Of a stretch of DNA of 28,817 nt, positions 20,787 through 28,720 are shown piece after piece (within the stretch, counting starts at the first letter, position 1; every line of letters begins with the position of its first letter). Below the pieces are notes generated by a model. That model was not told the origin of the DNA, did no database searches, and saw only the letters and a list, made by a program, of their open reading frames with translations. The DNA comes from a virus. Both the position numbers and the translations under genes were made by a program. The stretch is taken from positions 1-28,817 of the IMG/VR virus record IMGVR_UViG_3300010883_007296; one strand, 5' to 3'.

Positions 20787-21359
20787 TTAGTGTAAGCCAG
20801 CTAGACTAGTAATTTCATCCGGCATCCAATGATCTTCCATACGTTCAGGGTGCCATAATACACAACCAATATTTTCCAGTTTCCAGCTTTCACAATAACC
20901 TTGTGGGTCTTTTGCTAATTCTGTAACTCCTGGAGGTAGTGTATTTAATAGTTCATTATGTCTACTACAAACTGTTTTAGTTATATCATTATAACGAACT
21001 TTGTGATCGTCTTTATGTTGTTCTGTTTTCTCAATAGATCCACCGAGACTCATAGTTAAGAATTGTGTTCCTCTTGATATGCCCAGTATTTTTTTATTAT
21101 GTGCTAGAGCTAGATCAAGTGCATGTTTCTCAACTACTAATCGTTGTCTATTGTATTGCCAATCGCCTTCCACCATACTATTTCCACCACTGAAGACAAT
21201 TAAGTCTGCGTCAGTAATGCAGTTTGTTTTAAACTGTGATAATATATTTGGTATTGGTACCAATTGATGCGAATCAAACATGCTATAAAAGCCGTGATCT
21301 AATGCATCATATGGTCCATTGCGATAGTCAATAACACGTTGGGTTATTGCTATTTTCAT
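20787..21359 (-). CDS. Class I glutamine-amidotransferase-like protein, Cys to Ser
   Basis: 190 aa with the GATase1 / peptidase C26 fold: DLIVFSGGNSM (the GG oxyanion loop), nucleophile elbow KKILGISRGTQFL and the His-Glu pair LWHPERM (H170, E172). The nucleophile position is S95, encoded TCA, where the family has Cys (GICRG). Ser would not form the usual thioester, so hydrolysis of glutamine or gamma-glutamyl amides is doubtful; it may be a binding protein or a different hydrolase. It follows clpS by 2 nt in the same operon. Confidence 0.8.
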   Translation of the reverse strand: MKIAITQRVIDYRNGPYDALDHGFYSMFDSHQLVPIPNILSQFKTNCITDADLIVFSGGNSMVEGDWQYNRQRLVVEKHALDLALAHNKKILGISRGTQFLTMSLGGSIEKTEQHKDDHKVRYNDITKTVCSRHNELLNTLPPGVTELAKDPQGYCESWKLENIGCVLWHPERMEDHWMPDEITSLAGLH

Positions 21360-21361
21360 TT

Positions 21362-21661
21362 TTATCCATTCTCTTCTATACTCACATCTAAAGGATATCC
21401 TGCCTTTTGTGCATGTGAAATAGTTTCTATGCTCTTCTGTTCTGCAACTTCAAAGCTATAGGTGCCAGCTATACTACGTCCCTTCTCGTGGACTTCAAGC
21501 ATGATGTCTTTGGCGCTATCAGCATCCTTATGGAAAATTACCATTAGGATCTGAATAACAAAGTCCATTGGTGTTACGTTATCGTTAATCATAATCACAT
21601 TATATTTGTTGGGTGATGTAAGTTTAACTACTGTGTCTTCTGCTTGTTGTTCTGTTGACAT
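21362..21661 (-). CDS. clpS: ClpS N-degron adaptor
   Basis: 99 aa. The core YNVIMINDNVTPMDFVIQIL, DIMLEVHEKGRSIAGTYSFEVAEQK and AGYPLDVSIEE aligns along the length of ClpS, which captures proteins with destabilising N-terminal residues and hands them to ClpAP. The N-degron pocket Asn-Asp (MINDN) and His (EVHEKG) are retained. No clpA or clpP is in the window, so host ClpA/ClpP would be the partner, unless this variant works with the phage ClpX encoded about 1.8 kb upstream. A strong hairpin separates it from hsp20. Confidence 0.92.
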   Translation of the reverse strand: MSTEQQAEDTVVKLTSPNKYNVIMINDNVTPMDFVIQILMVIFHKDADSAKDIMLEVHEKGRSIAGTYSFEVAEQKSIETISHAQKAGYPLDVSIEENG

Positions 21662-21680
21662 TATTTCTCTCTTTTTTATA

Positions 21681-21706
21681 CTAGGGGGAGATTGCTCTCC
21701 CCCTAG
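21681..21706 (-). promoter_or_regulatory. Perfect 11-bp hairpin between hsp20 and clpS
   Basis: CTAGGGGGAGA and TCTCCCCCTAG arms with a 4-nt loop. On the minus strand it is followed by TATAAAAAA and not by a T run, so it is a poor terminator in the direction of transcription. It may be an mRNA-processing or stability element that sets different levels of Hsp20 and ClpS. Confidence 0.6.
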
Positions 21707-21726
21707 ACTTTATTTACTTGTCATTA

Positions 21727-22167
21727 TTACTTAGTTTGTTCAATAATGGAAATCTTTTGAGGCTTCTCTTCCTCAGGTACTTCCAACTTTAAGTGGATAT
21801 TAAGCATACCCAGTCTTAGTTCAGCAGTAACAATGTTTACATGTTCTGCAAGTGTAAATTCCCTACGGAAGTTTCGTGAGCCGATTCCCTTGTGTAGGTA
21901 TTTAACTTCTTCTTCCGTTACAGGTGAATTACCAATTACTTTTAAAACGTTTTTCTCTTTTGTAATATCGAGATCATCCATTCCAAATCCTGCAACTGCT
22001 ACTGAAATCATAAATTCGTCTTCAGCAATCTCTACTACATTATAAGGTGGATATCCACCTGATGCATTGGTATCAATTGTTTGTTGGAATTGGTTAAACA
22101 TTCTGTCAAAGCCAATAGTGGCTTTATAAAAGTTTGGTAGGTCTAGTGTTGTTAATGTTCTTGTCAT
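21727..22167 (-). CDS. Hsp20 / IbpA-like small heat-shock protein
   Basis: 146 aa. The N-terminal FDRMFNQFQQTI and the alpha-crystallin domain (PPYNVVEIAEDEFMISVAVAGFGMDDLDI, KYLHKGIGSRNFRREFTL, LRLGMLNIHL) match IbpA-type small heat-shock proteins, including the GxL near the domain end. The C-terminal I-x-I motif appears as ISIIEQ. It holds unfolding proteins soluble. Small heat-shock proteins are common in T4-like marine phages. It has its own sigma-70-type promoter with an operator-like palindrome. Confidence 0.92.
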   Translation of the reverse strand: MTRTLTTLDLPNFYKATIGFDRMFNQFQQTIDTNASGGYPPYNVVEIAEDEFMISVAVAGFGMDDLDITKEKNVLKVIGNSPVTEEEVKYLHKGIGSRNFRREFTLAEHVNIVTAELRLGMLNIHLKLEVPEEEKPQKISIIEQTK

Positions 22168-22227
22168 TTTGTTTCTCCTTTAAAAGCAAGATTAATGTAT
22201 GGATCCTATAGCGGCATCCATGTATAT

Positions 22228-22266
22228 ACTATAACAACAAATTGCTTTGTTGTCAATAGTATTTAT
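22228..22266 (-). promoter_or_regulatory. hsp20 promoter P6 with palindromic spacer and late box
   Basis: Minus strand TTGACA at 22256-22251, 17-bp spacer, TATAGT at 22233-22228. The -35/spacer contains ACAACAAA-GCAA-TTTGTTGT, an 8-bp inverted repeat that could bind a repressor. ATAAATAC (22266-22259) lies directly upstream, so early and late signals are adjacent. Confidence 0.7.
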
Positions 22267-22275
22267 TAATTTTTT

Positions 22276-22902
22276 TTAGTTAGTTACTAGATTAGGGCTC
22301 TTATGTGCATTTTTATAACTATACCATTTATGTCCATGTTCATTTTCAAGTACTTTAGCATTTTTGTTTTCCGGTACACCATAGCCAAATCCAACTGTTA
22401 CTGATGGATCTAAATCAAGACCTGATAATTTAGGAAAAGCTTCAGTCATTATTTTTGCATACTCTATACGTTTTTCCTCTTTGTTTTCTTGATGAAATCC
22501 GTGTGTACATCCTATTACAGTACTGTCAAGTCCTGAGTGTACGATCTCACAAATTAAAGCACCAGCGGCGAAAAATGCATTTCTAACTTGAAAATCAAAT
22601 TCCTTTACGTCTCCCTTTACACAATTAAATGCACAATGTAGTATATAAGGAGCCTGGATTAAATGTGCGAAGTTCTCGTATCCCAGACTATCCACACCAA
22701 TGTCATGATAGTGTACATTATCTACTAGCCACTTTTTAATATGTTGGTGTTCCGGTGTTAGTAGTACCCAGAAATGATCGTTGTTTGAAATTTGTGAAGG
22801 TATGTAATTAACAATTCCTGTAATTCTATCCACTGTTTCCTGTGGTGGTATCTCTGTTGTAAATTCTCTTACAAAATATCTGTTTTCCCAATTTTTTGTC
22901 AT
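22276..22902 (-). CDS. Nitroreductase-like FMN protein
   Basis: 208 aa. The opening (ENRYFVREFTTEIPPQETVDRITGIVNYIPSQ.SNNDHFWVLL pattern) follows the R..R.F...P......l......PS..N..PW.. layout of the nitroreductase family. AFFAAGALICEIVHSGLDSTVIGC and VGFGYGVPE match the dimer helix and the FMN-binding glycine loop. Such enzymes reduce nitro- or flavin-linked substrates with NAD(P)H; some remodel flavins or iodotyrosine. The substrate is unknown. It lies 14 nt downstream of infC. Confidence 0.65.
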   Translation of the reverse strand: MTKNWENRYFVREFTTEIPPQETVDRITGIVNYIPSQISNNDHFWVLLTPEHQHIKKWLVDNVHYHDIGVDSLGYENFAHLIQAPYILHCAFNCVKGDVKEFDFQVRNAFFAAGALICEIVHSGLDSTVIGCTHGFHQENKEEKRIEYAKIMTEAFPKLSGLDLDPSVTVGFGYGVPENKNAKVLENEHGHKWYSYKNAHKSPNLVTN

Positions 22903-22915
22903 CTTCTAATCCTTT

Positions 22916-23425
22916 CTACTTTATCTTTGCTGATATACGATTGCCACTGAAGCTAACATTTTCCAATGTTGATTCTGATAGCTCTGCAAACTTGGACAGC
23001 AATTGTCTTGCCATATCTTGTTTGCCTCGTTCTCTGCCTTTTAGTTGTATAGTTATAGTAACTATATTCTTCTTATCCAGAAACTTTCTAGCATTACGAA
23101 CCTTTACCAGTAGATCATGATCATCAATGTTCATTCCCATACGGATTTCTTTTTGTTCTGTAAAACTTATACGTTGCTTCTTTTTTGCTTCCTTGGCTTT
23201 TTGTTTAATATCGTACATGTATTTATTAAGGCTTGTTAGTTTAGCAACTGGTGGTTCTGCGTTCTCAGCAATCATTACTAGATCTAAATCTAAACGATTT
23301 GCATTTCTAATTGCATCATCTCTTGACATTATAATACTTTCACCGTCAGGCATGGTAACCCTTAGGGTCTCTGCATTTATGGCATTATTGGCTAGTATTG
23401 TTGGCCTTCTGGATTGTTTATTCAC
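22916..23425 (-). CDS. infC: Translation initiation factor IF-3
   Basis: 169 aa, full bacterial length. The N-terminal domain (NNAINAETLRVTMPDGESI, LDLDLVMIAENAEPPVAKLTSLNKYMYDIKQKAKEAKKKQ) and C-terminal domain (KEIRMGMNIDDHDLLVKVRNARKFLDKKNIVTITIQLKGRERGKQDMA) both match IF-3 and are joined by the usual lysine-rich linker. IF-3 binds the 30S subunit and checks the start codon and initiator tRNA. The start is GTG 23425, 7 nt after AGGAG, overlapping the clpX stop by 8 nt. Host IF-3 genes often use a rare start for autoregulation. A phage IF-3 could bias initiation to phage mRNAs, including leaderless or rare-start ones. Confidence 0.92.
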   Translation of the reverse strand: MNKQSRRPTILANNAINAETLRVTMPDGESIIMSRDDAIRNANRLDLDLVMIAENAEPPVAKLTSLNKYMYDIKQKAKEAKKKQRISFTEQKEIRMGMNIDDHDLLVKVRNARKFLDKKNIVTITIQLKGRERGKQDMARQLLSKFAELSESTLENVSFSGNRISAKIK

Positions 23426-24626
23426 TAACGTCTCCTAGGACGTACTTGGGGTTGCTACCGTTATTAATTGTGTCCTTCGTAATCACTATTTTCTTTACTC
23501 CTGTTTTTGCCATATCAGGAAGTTCGAATTGTATTTCCAATAACATTTCCTCTAATATACGGCGTAATCCTCTTGCACCTATATTTTGATCTATGGCTTT
23601 GTCAGCTATCGCTGATATGCTTTCTTTATTGAACTCTAGTTCAACATCGTCTAATTCAAACATCGCTTGGTATTGTTTAACTATGCTATGTTTAGGTTCT
23701 AATAATACTTTAATTAGATCTTCCTTTGATAGTTCATGTAGTATGTTTACACTTGGTAATCTACCTATAAACTCTGGAATTAATCCATATTGTATTAGAT
23801 CCTGTGTTTCTAAATGTTGTTCCCAACCTATACTAGTACTTACCTTCTGATCGCCAAAACCTATACGATTCTTGCCTACACGCTCCATAATACTCTTATC
23901 TAGCCCTACGAACGCTCCTCCCACAATAAACAGTACATCTTTAGTATCAAATGCTATCTGTGGTTGCTTTGATCCACGTTTGCTGGCAGTATTTACTACA
24001 CATCCTTCCATAAGTTTTAGTAGGCTTTGTTGTACACCTTCACCACTTACGTCTCTACTTAGACTAACATAGTCATTACGTTTTGCTTTCTTATCTATCT
24101 CATCTATGTATATAATACCCACTTGGGCTCTTTCCAAGTCATAGTTGGCGGCTTGGTATAGTTTGCTTATTAATACTTCTGCATCATCACCAGCATAACC
24201 ACTCTCCGTTATAGTAGTTGCATCAGTAATCACAAAAGGAACATCCAATAGTTCTGCTAGGTGCTGTGCAATTAATGTTTTACCCACACCTGTTGGTCCA
24301 ATGAATAACATGTTACTCTTTTGTACTGGTACTTTGGGGTTTCTAAATAATCGTTTGAAGTGATTATATACTGCTACACTGGCACTCTTCTTTGCAGTTT
24401 CCTGTCCAATTATATGTTCATCTAGGTGTGCAACAATCTGTTTGGGTGACTGTTTCTTTATTGTCTTACCCAATTGTTCTCTGGTGGTGTTGGGTACTTT
24501 TAATTCTTTTTGTAGTATACCATAACTCAGCTCAACACAATGATTACAGATATGTGTGGTATCCAAACCACTTAGTAGTTTCGCGACTTGACGCTGGGTC
24601 TTTCCACAAAAACTACAGGCTAACAT
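23418..24626 (-). CDS. clpX: ClpX, ATP-dependent unfoldase
   Basis: 402 aa, complete. Zinc domain C4, C7, C27, C30; Walker A GPTGVGKT (110-117); Walker B IIYIDE (171-176); pore-2 region RDVSGEGVQQSLLKLMEG; the ClpP-docking IGF loop at 255-257; sensor-2 GARGLRR. Two substrate-contact loops differ from E. coli: pore-1 GYVG reads GYAG (143-146), and the RKH loop (GGRKHPQQ) reads RGSKQPQI. It should therefore dock on host ClpP yet select substrates differently. It sits in one operon with infC, with TAATG coupling upstream. Substrates could include proteins tagged by the phage tmRNA. Confidence 0.95.
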   Translation of the reverse strand: MLACSFCGKTQRQVAKLLSGLDTTHICNHCVELSYGILQKELKVPNTTREQLGKTIKKQSPKQIVAHLDEHIIGQETAKKSASVAVYNHFKRLFRNPKVPVQKSNMLFIGPTGVGKTLIAQHLAELLDVPFVITDATTITESGYAGDDAEVLISKLYQAANYDLERAQVGIIYIDEIDKKAKRNDYVSLSRDVSGEGVQQSLLKLMEGCVVNTASKRGSKQPQIAFDTKDVLFIVGGAFVGLDKSIMERVGKNRIGFGDQKVSTSIGWEQHLETQDLIQYGLIPEFIGRLPSVNILHELSKEDLIKVLLEPKHSIVKQYQAMFELDDVELEFNKESISAIADKAIDQNIGARGLRRILEEMLLEIQFELPDMAKTGVKKIVITKDTINNGSNPKYVLGDVSE

Positions 24627-25069
24627 TAATAACTACCCCTGGGTAAAATTTCAGAATGTATAAAACTATCAAGTTTGTCTATACCATTTAACATATAAAA
24701 GTCACCCATAGCATTTATTAGTGTAACTGCTTCTGGTTTTATATTACGTTGGTTGAAGAATAATATATACTTGCCCTCTACATCTTGTTTTTTTAGGGCT
24801 AAACAAATATCAATCCATGCACATGTATCTAGATCAATTATTAGAAAGTCTGCTGGTTCACTTACATAGTATAGCCAGGCAAGACTTTTATCTGTTGTTA
24901 TTGTAGCTTGTACATTAAAAACAATACTACTGAGTAGATACTTCTCAAATGTATTCTGTATACTTTTAATTAGTTGTTTATCTGTTGAACTGATGCATAC
25001 GTTGACACCGTCCGGTGTTAACATTAGATCAGGATGAGTTACTGTGTAACTACTGTTGTCTATTTTCAT
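24626..25069 (-). CDS. Hypothetical protein, receiver-like fold
   Basis: 147 aa. Alternating strands and helices (VNVCISSTDKQLIKSIQNTFEKYL, ADFLIIDLDTCAWIDICLALKKQDV, GKYILFFNQRN, AVTLINAMGDFYMLNGIDKLDSFI) recall a response-regulator receiver domain, with D-L-D at the phosphoacceptor strand, but the usual acidic pair and Lys are not evident. A pseudo-receiver or adaptor is possible. Its stop overlaps the clpX ATG (TAATG), so a role with ClpX, such as substrate delivery, is an inference worth testing. Confidence 0.55.
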   Translation of the reverse strand: MKIDNSSYTVTHPDLMLTPDGVNVCISSTDKQLIKSIQNTFEKYLLSSIVFNVQATITTDKSLAWLYYVSEPADFLIIDLDTCAWIDICLALKKQDVEGKYILFFNQRNIKPEAVTLINAMGDFYMLNGIDKLDSFIHSEILPRGSY

Positions 25070-25087
25070 TTATTGCGTTTTCCAATA

Positions 25088-27112
25088 TTACTTCTCAAGA
25101 TCTTGTATAATTTTACGGTAAACTTCGTCTAGAGTTTGCTGGTTTGCCTTCTCTAATAGTTCAGATAGTTGTCCGTCTTTATCTTTATCTAAGACTTCTC
25201 TAATAACGTCCTTGACGCTGTCCCTTTCTGTAGGGCTCTCAGGTGGATTAGGCCATCTACCTTCGTCTTTCATTTTATCAATAGTTTGTTCAATCTGTTT
25301 TCTGTTTTCTTCTTCAGATCTTGTTCTTCTCATTCTATTGTTTTCTGTATACTGTTGTGGATCAATTAAATATTTTCTTCCACCACGTTCGTCCAATATA
25401 AATGTACCCTTCTCGTCTTTAAACAGACCATCTTCGTCTGCTACGAGCTCTTCAGTTACTTCCACAATGTCCTGTGATTTGTCCTCTGTGGGTTCTTCTG
25501 CAACCGCAACCTCAGTCACGGGCTCTTGAACTTTTTTTTGAGTATCATCGACTTCCACTATTTCAGCTGCTTCTTCCTTTGAACTGTCTTTTCCTTCATC
25601 GCCTTCGGACTTAACTTCTCCGACTGGTTGCTCTACGGTTTCTTCACTGACTTGCCTGGGACGTCTGTTTTGTTCGATTATAGTTAGACCTGCAATAACA
25701 AGTACAACCGCTAGTGGATCAAATACCAATACAAGTATTAGTATAACCCATCGAACTGCTTCTTCAAGCATAGTATTGTCTGCGGTTTCACCGTAAACAA
25801 ATTCTGCAATATACTTAACTGGACCAACTTCTGCTTCCAGTTTACGAGTCTCTGCCTCTAGGGCATACTTCTCGTTGGTAAGTACATCTATTTCTGTTGT
25901 CGCTGTCTTAATTTTAAGTAGTTGTTCATCAATAATAGCATCAGCTTGTACGTCTGTTCCTACTTTTAAACTGTTGCGGAGTTTAGCAATTAAGTCCTGA
26001 CTTGCTTTAATCTGTGTGTCTGCACTTGCACGGATTCTACTGATCTCATTTCTAGCTGTCTTAATAACAGGAGATTCAGTAGCACGAACATTGTCAATTA
26101 CTTTAAGTACTTCTATCTTACGAAGTTTAATACTCTTTAAGTTCTCTCCACGGGCTAGTGCAATTAAGTTTCTAAGTCTATCACGTTCTGCATTAAGTTC
26201 TGCTTCATTGTCTTTACGCAATTTGGTAATAGTAGCACTCAGACCATCAATACGAGCCTGTTGCTTTTCTTTCCATTCAGTAGTTGCTTTAGCAGTATTA
26301 CTGCCAAATATACCATCACTCTTAATGCCTATTGTCTGTTGAAACTTTTTAATCTCTTTTGTTTCACCACTGGTTGCTAGACGTTGTAGTGTTTCTATGT
26401 CTTTATTAATCTGATCTATCTGTGTCTGATATGGTTTAATACTTGCATCAATACTAGCAGTATCTTTTGAAACTGCCTTTAGTGCTATCTCATATTCGTT
26501 TGCTTGATCGTTTAGACTTTTAATCTCATCATCAAGTCCTTTTAACTGAACTAGATATGGTTCCACTTTGGTTGTGTCATTAGTACGAGCATTCTCAATA
26601 ATTTTGTTTTGTTCTTGTATAGCAGGTTGTATACGTTTATATGCTTCATCTATACGAAGTTGTTCTGTATCAATTTGTTTTTGTACACCCGCATTGGCGT
26701 TTCCACTTGATGCTTCTGCTTTTGTTATCTTTTGTTCTGCTCTTATGATTGTAGCATTTAAACGTGCAATCTCTATGCCAATCTGTTGAACTTGTACTAC
26801 TGATTCAGTACTTGCGGCTGTCTGTTCAATATGTGCTTTGGATAGGAAACCAAAAATACCCATGCTTGTAATAAACATCAGTAGTAATAGTGCAAACGAC
26901 AGATAAGATTTCATCCACCAAGTTGCACGTTTCCAATATGTATGTAGCCATACGGCTGTGGTTAGTTTACCTACTTCAAGTGCGGCCCCCATTATGATAA
27001 TGGGAATTGCGGCGGCGGCAAATATTGCTACCAATCCAATAATACTATAATATGCTGCCACTCCACTAATAACTAGTGCAACCAGCATTGTCCAATATCC
27101 AAATATTTTCAT
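25088..27112 (-). CDS. Large coiled-coil membrane protein
   Basis: 674 aa from ATG 27112 after AGGAAACAC. About three membrane segments lie within residues 5-92, followed by a long coiled-coil region (about 100-440), another membrane segment (455-479) and an acidic, Glu-rich tail. Within the coiled coil, residues 253-285 (IKKFQQTIGIKSDGIFGSNT) match the PG_binding_1 pattern of peptidoglycan-binding domains (FQ..lGL..DGiFG..T). The topology suggests a cell-envelope scaffold; the function is unknown. From memory, proteins of this type occur in T4-like marine phages. Confidence 0.65.
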   Translation of the reverse strand: MKIFGYWTMLVALVISGVAAYYSIIGLVAIFAAAAIPIIIMGAALEVGKLTTAVWLHTYWKRATWWMKSYLSFALLLLMFITSMGIFGFLSKAHIEQTAASTESVVQVQQIGIEIARLNATIIRAEQKITKAEASSGNANAGVQKQIDTEQLRIDEAYKRIQPAIQEQNKIIENARTNDTTKVEPYLVQLKGLDDEIKSLNDQANEYEIALKAVSKDTASIDASIKPYQTQIDQINKDIETLQRLATSGETKEIKKFQQTIGIKSDGIFGSNTAKATTEWKEKQQARIDGLSATITKLRKDNEAELNAERDRLRNLIALARGENLKSIKLRKIEVLKVIDNVRATESPVIKTARNEISRIRASADTQIKASQDLIAKLRNSLKVGTDVQADAIIDEQLLKIKTATTEIDVLTNEKYALEAETRKLEAEVGPVKYIAEFVYGETADNTMLEEAVRWVILILVLVFDPLAVVLVIAGLTIIEQNRRPRQVSEETVEQPVGEVKSEGDEGKDSSKEEAAEIVEVDDTQKKVQEPVTEVAVAEEPTEDKSQDIVEVTEELVADEDGLFKDEKGTFILDERGGRKYLIDPQQYTENNRMRRTRSEEENRKQIEQTIDKMKDEGRWPNPPESPTERDSVKDVIREVLDKDKDGQLSELLEKANQQTLDEVYRKIIQDLEK

Positions 27113-27119
27113 GTGTTTC

Positions 27120-27485
27120 CTACTCGTCCTGGCTGGCACCAAAGTAACTTAGTGCATGGCCTTCTTTTACTAGGGTTTCGTTGATATTTGTTCTAGTTCC
27201 ATCATCTTCATTAGATGTGAAAACTACACCAAGTATTCTACCAAACTTACCACGTTTATTTAAAATTGTTTCAACAATAAATTCCCTTGTCAAGATTTCA
27301 TTAAGGCGAGCTTTACTTGAGATGCCTTTTTCCCTGATGTCCAAGTCTTTTGATCTGCTGTCGGGAGTATTAATACCGTATAACCTAATACGTTGCTTAA
27401 CATAGACACTGAATCCAAGATCGATCTCTGCATCTATGGTATCACCATCAATTACTCTAATTAGTTTTGCTTTATATGTATACAT
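27120..27485 (-). CDS. Thermonuclease (SNase-like)
   Basis: 121 aa, compact. The staphylococcal-nuclease OB-fold motifs are present: VIDGDTIDAEIDLGF, RIRLYGINTPDSR with the catalytic Arg, and RGKFGRILGVVF with the second Arg. Calcium-dependent cleavage of DNA and RNA is expected. There is no signal peptide, so it acts in the cytoplasm, probably recycling host nucleic acid to nucleotides. ATG 27485 follows AAAGGGGAATAC. Confidence 0.88.
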   Translation of the reverse strand: MYTYKAKLIRVIDGDTIDAEIDLGFSVYVKQRIRLYGINTPDSRSKDLDIREKGISSKARLNEILTREFIVETILNKRGKFGRILGVVFTSNEDDGTRTNINETLVKEGHALSYFGASQDE

Positions 27486-27509
27486 GTATTCCCCTTTAGT
27501 ATCCTATAT

Positions 27510-27516
27510 GTATTTA
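27510..27516 (-). promoter_or_regulatory. Possible late promoter box TAAATAC
   Basis: Minus strand GGTAAATACAT, 25 nt upstream of the thermonuclease start. A partial match to the ATAAATAC boxes elsewhere in the window. Confidence 0.25.
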
Positions 27517-27560
27517 CCAATTCTCAATAGGAGTTATAGTGTCAGTAAACATAAGGGGAA

Positions 27561-28697
27561 CTATCTGCTGGATTGTTGCTTTTTAATCCAATTTTGTGCT
27601 ATACCACTCTTGGGTGGTGATTTAATAAATTGTGTTAGACGTTTATATATTTCATTTGTACCTGCGACCGAATCTGCACTATCACTATTATCCATGATGT
27701 ACATATGTTCATTAAAGTAACTTGCAAACCTGCCGATGTTTTTCTGTACATCGCTCCACATTTTAACAATCATATCTTCCGGTAGACTTCTCTGACGTTT
27801 TTCGTTACGATCTCTGGCTGTTTCTATATCTGTATTAACAAATACCATTGCAACTTCGTAACCAATTTTCTTTAGTCTTGTTGCTTGACTGGTAATCTTT
27901 TCATAGTCTTTGCCAGTACCGTCCAGTACTATACCCAGGCGTTCATTCGTATATTGAACAGTCTGTTTCTGTACTACATTCTTTGCTTTGTCACGAAGTT
28001 CCTGTCCAGCTGGTGACATAATATTATCTGGGGTAGGTTCCATTTCAGCCCATCGCATATAAGTTTCAAATGCACTATCGGAGTTAAGTAATTTTAATCC
28101 CATTGAAGTAGTAACACCTGTATCTCTAACAACAAAACTCTTACCACTACCAGGCCCACCCGCTAGGAATACTGCTTTAAATATTCCGGGATCGTTAACA
28201 CCTTCCATTACTTTCAAGTCTTGATCTTTTGCAAACTTGGCCGCGGCTGGTTTTATTAGAACAAAACTTATACTTCCATCTTCGTCACGTGATGTTGCAA
28301 CCCAGCCAATTTTACTTGCCCATTGTTTAGCAAACCTAGCATATAACTTGTATCTATTCTTACTGTCATCTGCTTGTTTAGATGCATTGAATGTTATCTT
28401 TTGTACATCATCTTCATCTACTGATTTCCACCATTCAAGTATACCTGCTTGTATTGTGGCAAATATTCTAAATTCATCACCAGTACCGGTTGCTTTCATT
28501 GTAGCACCCATACCCTTTGTGTCTGACTTTGAAAACTCTATATTGTAATAGCCTTCACCATCATCGTCGGTAATGTCTATAAACAGTTTACTACCGTCTG
28601 GTAGTTGAGCAGACCCTTCCCATGCCTCTTGTGTTTTTTGAAACCAATTGACTGGATAAGGATCGTTAAATGCTTCTGTAATTTCACTTATTTTCAT
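27561..28697 (-). CDS. P-loop kinase, zeta-toxin-like, with N-terminal domain
   Basis: 378 aa. Walker A GGPGSGKS at 180-187, then NSDSAFE (like the zeta-toxin/kinase D strand), an Arg-rich lid (ARDRNEKRQRS) and the segment GIVLDGTGKDY. This fits the zeta-toxin / polynucleotide-kinase-like P-loop group. The 165-residue N-terminal domain (MKISEITEAFND...) contains a beta-rich region (LPDGSKLFIDITDDDGEGYYNIEFSK) of unknown role. Substrate could be a nucleotide sugar, RNA end or protein. GGGGAGAAAATA precedes the ATG. Confidence 0.75.
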   Translation of the reverse strand: MKISEITEAFNDPYPVNWFQKTQEAWEGSAQLPDGSKLFIDITDDDGEGYYNIEFSKSDTKGMGATMKATGTGDEFRIFATIQAGILEWWKSVDEDDVQKITFNASKQADDSKNRYKLYARFAKQWASKIGWVATSRDEDGSISFVLIKPAAAKFAKDQDLKVMEGVNDPGIFKAVFLAGGPGSGKSFVVRDTGVTTSMGLKLLNSDSAFETYMRWAEMEPTPDNIMSPAGQELRDKAKNVVQKQTVQYTNERLGIVLDGTGKDYEKITSQATRLKKIGYEVAMVFVNTDIETARDRNEKRQRSLPEDMIVKMWSDVQKNIGRFASYFNEHMYIMDNSDSADSVAGTNEIYKRLTQFIKSPPKSGIAQNWIKKQQSSR

Positions 28698-28720
28698 TAT
28701 TTTCTCCCCGACTTCATCTG

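Noticed and set aside
21681-21706. Terminator for hsp20
   Set aside because: The hairpin is strong but followed by an A-rich run, not T, in the direction of transcription.
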